Positions 30,885 through 36,106 of a DNA stretch of 36,106 nt are shown here, piece by piece. Numbering within the stretch: the first letter of the stretch is position 1; every line of letters begins with the position of its first letter. A program made the translations under genes and the position numbers. The notes under the pieces were generated by a model. It did not search any database. It was not told the DNA's origin and worked only from the letters and a program-made list of their open reading frames with translations. The DNA is from Candidatus Acetothermia bacterium (GTDB taxonomy: Bacteria > Bipolaricaulota > Bipolaricaulia > RBG-16-55-9 > DRXL01): NCBI GenBank assembly GCA_016179105.1, contig JACOSB010000162.1, positions 1 to 36,106 on the forward strand. Reading direction: 5' to 3'.

Positions 30885-31166
30885 ATGAACCCGTATCAGT
30901 GTGAAACGATCGAGCTGGAGAAGGTCGGCTGCAACGGCTGCTTCTGGGAAATTCAAGTCGGCTTGGAGATGCTTGGTGGCTTTAAGTCGATGAGTTATGA
31001 CATGGCTGCAATGGCCATCACTGTGGAGTATGACGAGCGTGAGTTGACTCGCGAGGCCATCGAACAAAAGATCGGAGAATTGGGCTATCGGCTCAAAAGC
31101 AAACAGTACGAAGAGATCGGATTTTGGCAGGCGCTGCGACGGGCGTTTGGTCGCCAGCAAGCGTAG
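30885..31166 (+). CDS. HMA-like metal-binding protein
   Basis: A 93-residue protein with a heavy-metal-associated ferredoxin-like fold: TIELEKVGCNGCFWEIQVGLEMLGGFKSMSYDMAAMAITVEYD, then EAIEQKIGELGYRLK. The usual GMxCxxC loop is GCNGC. The fold ends about residue 70, followed by a basic helix (RRAFGRQQ). It probably carries Cu(I) in the cytoplasm, delivering it to or from the adjacent membrane and exported copper proteins. AAGGAG precedes the ATG. Confidence 0.75.
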   Translation: MNPYQCETIELEKVGCNGCFWEIQVGLEMLGGFKSMSYDMAAMAITVEYDERELTREAIEQKIGELGYRLKSKQYEEIGFWQALRRAFGRQQA

Positions 31167-31233
31167 GGAAATTTTTTACTTAGCAACTATGTGGAATTTG
31201 CGCAGAACTTTAGAGACTCCAAGGAGGTCTCCC

Positions 31234-32097
31234 ATGAACCGCAAGCTAGTCGTTCTCGGAATCGCGTTGGCGTTGGTGTTAGTGGTTGGAACGTACGCTG
31301 TCACGTCGTCGTTGGTCACGGCTCAAATGTCGCAAGGACCGCAGGTGAATCCAGATACATCGCAGAGAATCGCGGCGGCTTTGGAGCGCATCGCCACTGC
31401 GATGGAGAAGCCAGCCGCTAACACAGGGATGATGAACGGTATGGGCAACATGGGCATGATGGGCCAAATGGGCTCTGGAATGATGGGTGGCATGATGAAC
31501 CCCAATATGATGGGGCAGATGGATTCTGGAATGATGGGCAACATGATGGACATGGGCCAGATGCATCAAATGCACCAGATGATGCAAGAGATGCAGGGCA
31601 TGATGAAGCAAATGCAAGAAGGCATGGGACAGATGATGCCGGGCATGGAGAATCAGGCTCCGATGACACCTAAAGCTCCAACAACTACAGGTGTACTCAA
31701 CGAAGTGGACCTGACTCGTGCGAGCGACGAAGCAGGAGTCAAGGTTGATGTCGCCTTTATGAATCCGCTGCTCAAGCCCGAAGAAACGACCGGAAAACTC
31801 GTTTTCAAGGTGGCGTTCAACACGCACACGATCGATCTCTCGAAGCTTGATCTGACAAGACTGGCCAGTCTTCATACAAGTACCGGACTTGCCATAGGTG
31901 AAGGCTTTACCTGGGAACCTGTGGGACAAGAATCTGAACATCATCGAACGGGCTTATTGAGGGTCAATGCCACGATTGAAGGCAAGCCGTTGATTACCAA
32001 AGAGACAAAATACATCGAGCTGGAACTGAAAGACATCGTCGTTCCCTCACGGCTGTTCAAGTGGGAGGGTGATTACTTGGTCCCCAAAGCGCTTTGA
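31234..32097 (+). CDS. Exported Met-rich (copper-binding-like) protein
   Basis: The 287-residue product has a signal peptide (LVVLGIALALVLVVGTYAV). A low-complexity segment (about residues 58-145) follows with 33 Met in 88 residues, arranged as MMGxM/GMM/QMMQEM runs with His. The rest is a folded C-terminal domain (about 150-287) with LVFKVAFNTHTIDLSKLDL, HTSTGL, GFTWEP and ELELKDI. Met clusters of this kind bind Cu(I) in exported copper-resistance proteins. AAGGAGGT precedes ATG 31234, and earlier in-frame starts lack a good site. No known family could be named for the C-terminal domain. Confidence 0.7.
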   Translation: MNRKLVVLGIALALVLVVGTYAVTSSLVTAQMSQGPQVNPDTSQRIAAALERIATAMEKPAANTGMMNGMGNMGMMGQMGSGMMGGMMNPNMMGQMDSGMMGNMMDMGQMHQMHQMMQEMQGMMKQMQEGMGQMMPGMENQAPMTPKAPTTTGVLNEVDLTRASDEAGVKVDVAFMNPLLKPEETTGKLVFKVAFNTHTIDLSKLDLTRLASLHTSTGLAIGEGFTWEPVGQESEHHRTGLLRVNATIEGKPLITKETKYIELELKDIVVPSRLFKWEGDYLVPKAL

Positions 32098-32157
32098 AGA
32101 ACTGGAGAGATATAAGAAAGTGCCCGGTCTCTGCAGTTTGAGCTAAAAGAGGTACGT

Positions 32158-32187
32158 GGGGGCAGCGTCTACATAGACTCTGCCTCC
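32158..32187 (+). other. Intergenic hairpin
   Basis: GGGGGCAG pairs with CTGCCTCC (7 of 8), with an inner TCTA/TAGA stem and a 2-base loop. It lies between the Met-rich protein and the CuA-like cupredoxin and probably marks a transcript boundary or processing site. No T-run follows. Confidence 0.45.
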
Positions 32188-32243
32188 ACCCAACGGCAAA
32201 TGGCTGAATTGAGGCTAGTTCGAAAAAAGGAGATGAACGAACT

Positions 32244-32720
32244 ATGGCTGAGCACAAGGTCCAACAGCAGCAGGCTCCCCAGCGTAAACAGATATGGCGA
32301 GTGTATCTTTTGGGCTTGATCGTCATCGTTGTGCTGGGCACTACAGGTCTGCTCCTCAAGCCAATGCTCTGGCCAGACCGGCCAGCAACAATTGGGGCTA
32401 ATACGGTGCCGGAGAATAGCCAAGTCGTCAACGTCGAGGCGGATATGGGTGGCTTCTCGATGAAAGAGATCCGAGCGAAGGTGGGCCAACCCTTGACAGT
32501 GCAATTGACCAGTATGGATAGCCAGTTCCACATGGACGGAGGTGGAAAGCACCAGTGGGCCATTGACGAGCTGGATGTGAACATCATTGCCCCATCTAAG
32601 AGTACCGCCGAAGCCACCTTCACACCGACTAAACCAGGAACCTACGAGTTCTACTGCAACATCTGCTGTGGTGGCAAGGCCAACCCTTCGATGCAAGGCA
32701 AGCTCATCGTCGAGAGCTAG
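32244..32720 (+). CDS. Membrane-anchored CuA-like cupredoxin lacking the second His
   Basis: The 158-residue protein has one N-terminal anchor (IWRVYLLGLIVIVVLGTTGLLL) and a cupredoxin domain. GKHQWAIDELDV holds the first copper His, and YEFYCNICCGGKANPSMQGKLIV holds Cys-x3-Cys and Met. The second CuA His is replaced: the loop is CGGKANPSM, with Ala/Asn where His is expected and one additional residue. A third Cys lies inside the Cys-x3-Cys. This is a variant site whose copper content and colour cannot be predicted. AAAGGAG precedes the ATG by about 11 bases. Confidence 0.75.
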   Translation: MAEHKVQQQQAPQRKQIWRVYLLGLIVIVVLGTTGLLLKPMLWPDRPATIGANTVPENSQVVNVEADMGGFSMKEIRAKVGQPLTVQLTSMDSQFHMDGGGKHQWAIDELDVNIIAPSKSTAEATFTPTKPGTYEFYCNICCGGKANPSMQGKLIVES

Positions 32721-32727
32721 GAGCTCT

Positions 32728-33575
32728 ATGGAGACACGAAGCCAGACGCAAACACGAGCGCGCACGATCATCTTCGTCTCACTAGCTCTTCTCTTAGCAA
32801 TGGCAGTAGCGGTCTTTTGGGGCATCCGGCATCCCAGCGCGATGACAGTGCCGATGAGCCCGCTATTGCCGTCTATTACCCTAGGCACGGTGATTGTGGC
32901 GGGGGCCGTAGACGGCATCAACCCCTGCGCCTTCACGGTCTTGTTGCTGTTTGTGACAGCACTGTTGGCTGGATTGCAGGCCAAGAGCACCCGAGCATCT
33001 CCCAGAATACGACGGCTGTGCGGGCCCGACTGATCGGATTGGGTTCGATCTATATTGCGGCGATCTTCCTGACATATCTGGCGTTAGGCGCTGGTCTGCT
33101 GGTGACCGCAGACCTCTTCATCAGGGATCACATACCCGCTCGGTTCATGGCCGTTTTGGCGATCGCGCTGGGGCTTTGGATGCTCAAGGATTACTTCCTG
33201 CCGGAGGCGGGATTGCGGTTACAGGCCCCGGCCATCGTGGGTAAGTGGGTCCGTGAGTCAGTCCGCAAGATGACTGTGCCGACTTTGATTGCAGCGGGCT
33301 TTCTGATCGGGCTGTGCACAGTGCCTTGCAGCGGCGCAGTCTACCTCGCGGCGTTAGCATTGCTCTCCGCCCAGCCAACGATGGCGGCTTTCGGATATCT
33401 GGTACTCTACAACCTGATGTTCATCGTGCCGTTAGTCGCTGTGCTGCTGGCGGTTTCTGCTCGTCCAGCTCTCAATAAGCTGGCTCACTGGAATCTGCAC
33501 CATAAAGAGTGGGTGCGATTGGCTCTGGGCTCATTAGTCGTCCTCATGGGATTAGCCATCTTGGCCACTGTGTGA
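32728..33575 (+). pseudogene. CcdA-family transporter split by a frameshift
   Basis: The 5' frame (from ATG 32728, with TAGGAG just upstream) encodes an anchor helix, then GAVDGINPCAFTVLLLFVTALLAGLQAKSTRA, and stops at 33033. The rest of the protein continues in another frame (ARLIGLGSIYIAAIFLTYLAL, GLCTVPCSGAVYLAALALL, to 33575) and aligns well with the intact CcdA-like core at 29649-30872. A shift of -1 is needed somewhere in 32980-33030. I see no canonical slippery heptamer, so true programmed frameshifting is unlikely. A mutation or a sequence error is more likely. It has no thioredoxin-like head, unlike the intact copy. Confidence 0.75.
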
Positions 33576-33632
33576 GAAATGTTATCAGACATTGGGAGGG
33601 CTACTTCATCGCAGCCTTAGTGAAATGAATCT

Positions 33633-33947
33633 TTGGTAAGCAGTACGTACGGGGTGTGCATCCTTGCAAGCCCGTCAAATTGGGCCAAAGAGAGGCTTGC
33701 TTCCTTCGGCGATCGCGTGTCCATTCATCAAGGAGATGCAATGAGCTTATCCTTTCCTGAAAGATTATTTGATAGCGTCTTCGAGTTTTACGTTCTCCAT
33801 CACATCCAAGACTATGGAAAAGCCATCAAAGAGGTCCAAAGGATTCTCAAACCGGGAGGAAACTTTTATGCAACGGACATCTCCCAACGGTTCTTCAAGC
33901 TACCTGTGATAGGCTCGCTCTTTCCTCATGAAGCTCTCGTTATATGA
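33633..33947 (+). pseudogene. Class I SAM methyltransferase, C-terminal fragment
   Basis: The frame contains WAKERLASFGDRVSIHQGDAMSLSF, FDSVFEFYVLHHIQDYGKAIKEVQRILKPGG and FYATDISQ, the second half of a Rossmann methyltransferase. The AdoMet-binding motif I (GxGxG) and the first strand are missing. The apparent start is a TTG with no ribosome site. It is about half the size of a normal enzyme and ends in HEALVI with no further domain. It is probably a remnant. Confidence 0.6.
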
Positions 33948-34011
33948 GCTAAATCATGTTGCAGTCTGAGCGGCATCATATCGTGGATCAATCCGCAGGA
34001 TTAGACTCAAA

Positions 34012-34038
34012 GTATCCCACCCCTCCAGGGGTGGGCAG
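34012..34038 (+). promoter_or_regulatory. CsoR-type operator (G-tract palindrome)
   Basis: GTATCCCACCCCTCC followed by AGGGGTGGG forms a perfect 9-bp dyad (34016-34024 and 34027-34035) with a 2-base centre. It closely resembles the known CsoR operators, for example M. tuberculosis CsoR, with its CCCACCCC...GGGGTGGG core. It lies 20 bases upstream of the csoR start. Copper-free CsoR would repress the operon here. Confidence 0.8.
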
Positions 34039-34054
34039 AAGAAGGGATTGATAT

Positions 34055-34405
34055 ATGGAAGCTAGAACAACTTTAAGAGCAACGACCAAGGCGCCGCTTA
34101 ATGCACGACACCGAAGCAGGCACGGCGGCCTTTGTCAGTTGCCCGAGGTGAAGCGCGAGATCTTGCAAAGGATTCGGACCGCCGAAGGCCATCTTCAAGG
34201 AATCGATCAAATGATCGCTGATGCACGTTACTGCATCGACATTCTCAAGCAGATTGCGGCGGTGCAGTCCTCGGTCTCTCGGATTGCGCAGCTTTTAGTC
34301 AAGAGCCATATGCGGACCTGTCTTCTCGAGGCCATAGATTCGGGGCAAGGCGAACAAAGCATCGAAGAATTGGCGGAAGTCCTAAAATACCTGAAGGCTT
34401 ACTGA
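34055..34405 (+). CDS. csoR: CsoR-type copper-sensing repressor
   Basis: The 116-residue DUF156 protein has the family helix (EVKREILQRIRTAEGHLQGIDQMI). The Cu(I) ligands of CsoR are visible: Cys in DARYCIDIL, then His and Cys in KSHMRTCLLEAI (C-H-C pattern, the copper-sensing fingerprint rather than the nickel RcnR pattern). The C-terminal helix EELAEVLKYLKAY is typical. The first 25 residues are an atypical basic extension. The repressor releases its operator on binding Cu(I). Its operator is directly upstream and the second Rieske, DUF2933, NfeD-like and YHS genes follow. Confidence 0.9.
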   Translation: MEARTTLRATTKAPLNARHRSRHGGLCQLPEVKREILQRIRTAEGHLQGIDQMIADARYCIDILKQIAAVQSSVSRIAQLLVKSHMRTCLLEAIDSGQGEQSIEELAEVLKYLKAY

Positions 34406-34436
34406 ACTGTAAAGATTTCACTGAAACTTACAGTTC
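34404..34436 (+). other. Stem-loop after csoR stop codon
   Basis: GAACTGTAA (34404-34412) pairs with TTACAGTTC (34428-34436). An inner TTTC/GAAA stem closes a 3-base loop. It starts at the csoR stop codon and ends 18 bases before the Rieske start. No T-run follows, so it is more likely an mRNA stabiliser or attenuator than a terminator. Confidence 0.55.
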
Positions 34437-34454
34437 TTGCAAAGGGTGAAGACT

Positions 34455-35021
34455 ATGCCAGGAGAAATGGAAGAAAGCCTGGGCAATCAGAAAACTCATT
34501 CGCAGTTAAGCCGTCGCCACTTCCTAGGATGGCTAGGCTGGGGTTCGCTGACCCTCTCCCTGGGGGGTGTTGCCACTGGGACTGTTGCTTTCTTGCAGCC
34601 GAAGCTAAATTATGAAGCGACCACCACTTTTAGCGTAGGCCGTCCAGAAGATTATCGAATCGGTGAAATGCGGGTGCTTGAAGCAGATCGTGTCTTCATT
34701 TTCCGCGCGCCACCAGGATTCCAGGCGCTCTCGATGACCTGTACCCATCTGGGATGTGCATACAAGCCCTTCGGGCCAGCCGATAAAGAGCATCCTATGG
34801 TGCACGCCCATTGCCCGTGCCACGGGTCAGTCTTCTCACGCGACGGGCGTGTGCTGGGAGGGCCGGCACCAAGACCTCTGCCGTTCTATGAGCTGAACTT
34901 GACACCGGACGGGAATCTACAAGTAGACCGTGCCAAGACTTGGCCTAACAATCGTTATTTGACAGCAGATGGCCAAGCGACCAACGGCTCAGTTCCTGAT
35001 GGAAAGGATATTCAGTTTTAA
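34455..35021 (+). CDS. Second Rieske iron-sulfur protein, Tat-exported
   Basis: The 188-residue protein has a twin-arginine signal (SRRHFLGWLGWGSLTLSLGG) and a Rieske domain with CTHLGC and CPCHGS motifs (two Cys, two His). GGPAPRPLPFYEL is the Pro loop. ATG 34455 follows AGGGTGA. It is smaller than the copy beside cytochrome b and has no cytochrome b of its own nearby. Placed after csoR, it may be a copper-responsive alternative subunit for the complex or act with the cupredoxins directly. Confidence 0.92.
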   Translation: MPGEMEESLGNQKTHSQLSRRHFLGWLGWGSLTLSLGGVATGTVAFLQPKLNYEATTTFSVGRPEDYRIGEMRVLEADRVFIFRAPPGFQALSMTCTHLGCAYKPFGPADKEHPMVHAHCPCHGSVFSRDGRVLGGPAPRPLPFYELNLTPDGNLQVDRAKTWPNNRYLTADGQATNGSVPDGKDIQF

Positions 35022-35033
35022 GGAGTCAAACGT

Positions 35034-35279
35034 ATGCAGGGTGACTTTGAAGGCCAGATCAAAATGCATGAACCATCGCATGGCGATGACACAAATCAAA
35101 CGCATCAGGGCCGATGGCGGCAATGGTTGTGGCTCATAGGGTGTTTGGCACCTGTGGCTGCTGCGGTCGCTATCTTCGCGTTCAATGTGCAGGTAAATGG
35201 TGTGCTGTTATTCGGGCTCTTGCTGCTCTGCCCTCTATCGCACTTTTTGCTGATGCGAGGCGGAGGGCATAAGCATTAG
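35034..35279 (+). CDS. Small two-helix DUF2933-like membrane protein
   Basis: The 81-residue protein has two hydrophobic segments (WLWLIGCLAPVAAAVAIFAF and VLLFGLLLLCPLSHFLLM) ending in a His-rich MRGGGHKH. The LLLLCPLSH motif is the hallmark of DUF2933, a small family often found with copper or heavy-metal resistance genes. Function is unknown. It lies 12 bases after the Rieske stop. Confidence 0.75.
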   Translation: MQGDFEGQIKMHEPSHGDDTNQTHQGRWRQWLWLIGCLAPVAAAVAIFAFNVQVNGVLLFGLLLLCPLSHFLLMRGGGHKH

Positions 35280-35287
35280 GAGAGATC

Positions 35288-35656
35288 ATGTGGTGTCATT
35301 TGTTGCTGATCGGCTTACCCATCGCCTTGGCCGCAACGTTCGTCTTCTTGCCAGCGGCACAGGCATGGCCGATAGCAGCGGTATTGGTCGGTATCTCCGC
35401 ATTTCTGGCGGTGCTGATGTTCAAAGCAATGCGCCGATCGGTCGTGACGGGTCGCGAGGCCATGAAGGGAAAACTCGCTGAAGTGCGCAGTTGGGACGGA
35501 CGGGAAGGTCAGATCAACTATCGTGGCGAACTATGGAGCGCACGAGGGCCTCAAGGATTAAAGCCCGGAGAGTGGGTCACGATGACTGACCTTGAGGGAT
35601 TGAAAGTGATCGTTCAACGAACGCAAGCACAAACACTGAATACAGCAAGGAGCTAG
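35288..35656 (+). CDS. NfeD-like membrane protein
   Basis: The 122-residue protein has two N-terminal membrane helices (LLLIGLPIALAATFVFL, IAAVLVGISAFLAVLMF). An NfeD-type OB-fold tail follows with REAMKGKLAEVRSWDGREGQINYRGELWSARGPQGLKPGEWVTMTDLEGLKVIVQ. The motif order (GxxG.A, GxV...GE.W.A, G..V.V....G..L.V) fits the family. NfeD proteins usually pair with SPFH or membrane proteases. Here none is adjacent. The 7-base gap shows it is in the same operon. Confidence 0.78.
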   Translation: MWCHLLLIGLPIALAATFVFLPAAQAWPIAAVLVGISAFLAVLMFKAMRRSVVTGREAMKGKLAEVRSWDGREGQINYRGELWSARGPQGLKPGEWVTMTDLEGLKVIVQRTQAQTLNTARS

Positions 35657-35699
35657 CTGATTCAGTAGGAGCACAGTAAGCCGAGGGAGGTGTGTACCG

Positions 35700-35852
35700 A
35701 TGGCCGAGAAAGTTCAAGATCGCGTGTGCGGAATGATGATCGACCAAGACAAGGCCGCTGCGACAGCACAGTACAAGGGCAAGACTTATTACTTCTGTGC
35801 CCAAGGCTGCAAGAAGCAATTTGAGAAGGAGCCTGAAAAGTACGTCAAGTAA
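35700..35852 (+). CDS. YHS-domain protein
   Basis: The 50-residue protein consists of a single YHS domain: DRVCGMMIDQDKAAATAQYKGKTYYFCAQGCKKQFEKEPEKYVK, with the CGM and the YYFC...C...F...P..Y motifs. Such tiny YHS proteins probably bind copper or other metals through the Cys pair. GAGGGAGGTG lies 8 bases before the ATG. It fits the copper-related genes upstream. Confidence 0.88.
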   Translation: MAEKVQDRVCGMMIDQDKAAATAQYKGKTYYFCAQGCKKQFEKEPEKYVK

Positions 35853-35866
35853 GGGAAAGGGTTGCT

Positions 35867-35986
35867 ATGGATCTTAGACTATTAGCCATCATAGGTATAG
35901 CAGTATTGGTCGGAGCTATTCTGGTCCTATTCCCTCATAAATCGAAAGGTCCAGCCTATACGGAAGCTAATACTAATTTGTCATAG
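35867..35986 (+). pseudogene. Small membrane-protein ORF truncated by the right IS copy
   Basis: The 39-codon frame starts with a clear membrane helix (LLAIIGIAVLVGAILVLF) after GGGAAAGG. The last six residues and the stop come from the IS end, which begins near 35967, so the natural C-terminus is lost. Convergent with the transposase C-terminus, with 6 bases overlapping. The original family cannot be determined. Confidence 0.5.
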
Positions 35987-36106
35987 GAATGTCTGGATAG
36001 AGTTAAGCCCTTTGAGCCACCAGGGATAAGCGGTCAAGCGTCGCAAGTGCGCCGGTTCTTCCCAATAGGGGCGCAGCGCTTCCCCCAAAGCGTGCTCCAG
36101 CGCCTC
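35967..36106 (-). mobile_element. End of a second IS630-like copy (3' end of element)
   Basis: CTAATACTAATTTG at 35967-35980 is the exact inverse of 129-142. The transposase C-terminus follows inside. The element continues beyond the window. The sequence of the two IS parts does not overlap, because this is the 3' end and the left edge is the 5' end. The two pieces (142 and 140 bases) are of nearly equal length, as expected if the assembly stopped inside a multicopy repeat. Confidence 0.55.
35981..36106 (-). CDS. Transposase C-terminus (partial), IS630-like
   Basis: The 41 visible residues read EALGEALRPYWEEP-like segments followed by LRRLTAYPWWLKGLN and a stop at 35981. This fits the C-terminal end of IS630-type transposases, which finish with a short helix and a (Y/F)xWW motif. 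It reads in the same direction as the left-hand fragment. The identification depends mainly on the matching IS ends. Confidence 0.5.
   Translation of the reverse strand, partial: EALEHALGEALRPYWEEPAHLRRLTAYPWWLKGLNSIQTFL

Noticed and set aside
30143..30904. 253-codon overlapping frame across the CcdA-like gene
   Set aside because: It lies entirely within a well-supported gene with family motifs in the other frame. Its composition is that of an out-of-frame reading.
31279..31944. Long antisense reading frame rich in His opposite the Met-rich gene
   Set aside because: It is the reverse reading of ATG-rich repeats (CAT codons give His). It has no start signals and the sense gene has a strong ribosome site and signal peptide.
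32158..32187. Reading the intergenic hairpins (also 24223-24265 and 34404-34436) as rho-independent terminators
   Set aside because: None is followed by a run of T, so I report them only as stem-loops.
32985..33000. Programmed -1 ribosomal frameshift in the second CcdA gene
   Set aside because: No X-XXY-YYZ slippery heptamer is visible in the overlap of the two frames, and the intact paralogue needs no shift.
1..36106. The contig as a closed circle, with the transposase crossing the join
   Set aside because: Joining base 1 to 36106 does not give an in-frame transposase, and the two fragments sum to far too little for an IS630 transposase. The ends look like two partial IS copies instead.
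1..36106. tRNA, rRNA, CRISPR arrays and phage genes
   Set aside because: None was seen on either strand. No spaced direct repeats of CRISPR type and no cloverleaf-like intergenic segments were found by eye.

Overview
The window looks like a metabolic and redox island from an uncultured aerobic, possibly thermophilic bacterium. Base composition is moderately GC-rich, genes are tightly packed with strong AGGAG ribosome sites, and there are no archaeal features. I cannot name the phylum. No rRNA, tRNA, CRISPR array or phage gene was seen. Both ends lie inside what looks like the same IS630-like insertion sequence in the same orientation. The left end holds the first 80 bases of a transposase gene and the right end holds the last 126 bases of one, and the two outer IS ends form a perfect 14-bp inverted repeat (129-142 and 35967-35980).

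Left part (about 330-22824, almost all on the minus strand). 330-3616 encodes a membrane protein made of three copies of one hydrophobic module, and a type II NADH dehydrogenase-like flavoprotein carrying the same module fused at its N-terminus. 3730-5517 is a glycogen/maltodextrin locus: a CBM48 protein, a decayed GH57 amylase N-terminus and a GT4 glycosyltransferase. 5611-8187 holds an ECF-like sigma factor, a small membrane protein, a DsrE-like protein and a ClpP-fold serine protease. 8264-20773 is dominated by thiol and redox proteins: a double cupredoxin, thioredoxins, an AhpD-like protein, a frameshifted DoxX, a metallo-beta-lactamase fold hydrolase, DsbA, CcdA, a TlpA-DUF3179 fusion and a membrane DUF3179 protein. 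It ends with a Crp/Fnr-family regulator. One secreted 597-aa protein (9293-11086) faces the other way.

The most interesting signal is regulatory. Seven near-identical palindromes, TGTAAG-N4-CTTACA, each lie with their centre 26-31 bases upstream of an AT-rich -10 element (TTTAAT in four cases, at exactly the same distance). This is the layout of class II (-41.5) activation by a Crp/Fnr-type protein. Six of them precede redox operons here. The seventh fires into the left IS copy, so its original target has been lost. The Crp/Fnr gene at 20063-20773 ends 8 bases from the best site. The implied start sites also correct several start codons.

Right part (22825-35986, plus strand). A NarL-type histidine kinase/response regulator pair (minus) is divergent from an operon encoding two periplasmic cupredoxins, a DOMON-domain membrane cytochrome, a Tat-type Rieske protein and a fused cytochrome b with a PDWY quinol-site motif, but no cytochrome c. 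This resembles the archaeal CbsAB-SoxLN arrangement. After it come two DUF1573 proteins, a CcdA-like protein with a glutaredoxin-like head, an HMA domain protein, a very Met-rich exported protein, a CuA-like cupredoxin, a frameshifted second CcdA, and a copper-sensing CsoR gene with a classical G-tract operator. The CsoR gene leads into a second Rieske protein, DUF2933, NfeD-like and YHS proteins. A small membrane ORF is cut by the right IS copy.

Taken together, quinol oxidation by the Rieske/cytochrome b complex probably feeds electrons to copper proteins rather than to cytochrome c. Copper supply, export and the thiol chemistry needed to load copper sites are encoded alongside. A separate Crp/Fnr-type regulon handles thiol or oxidant stress.
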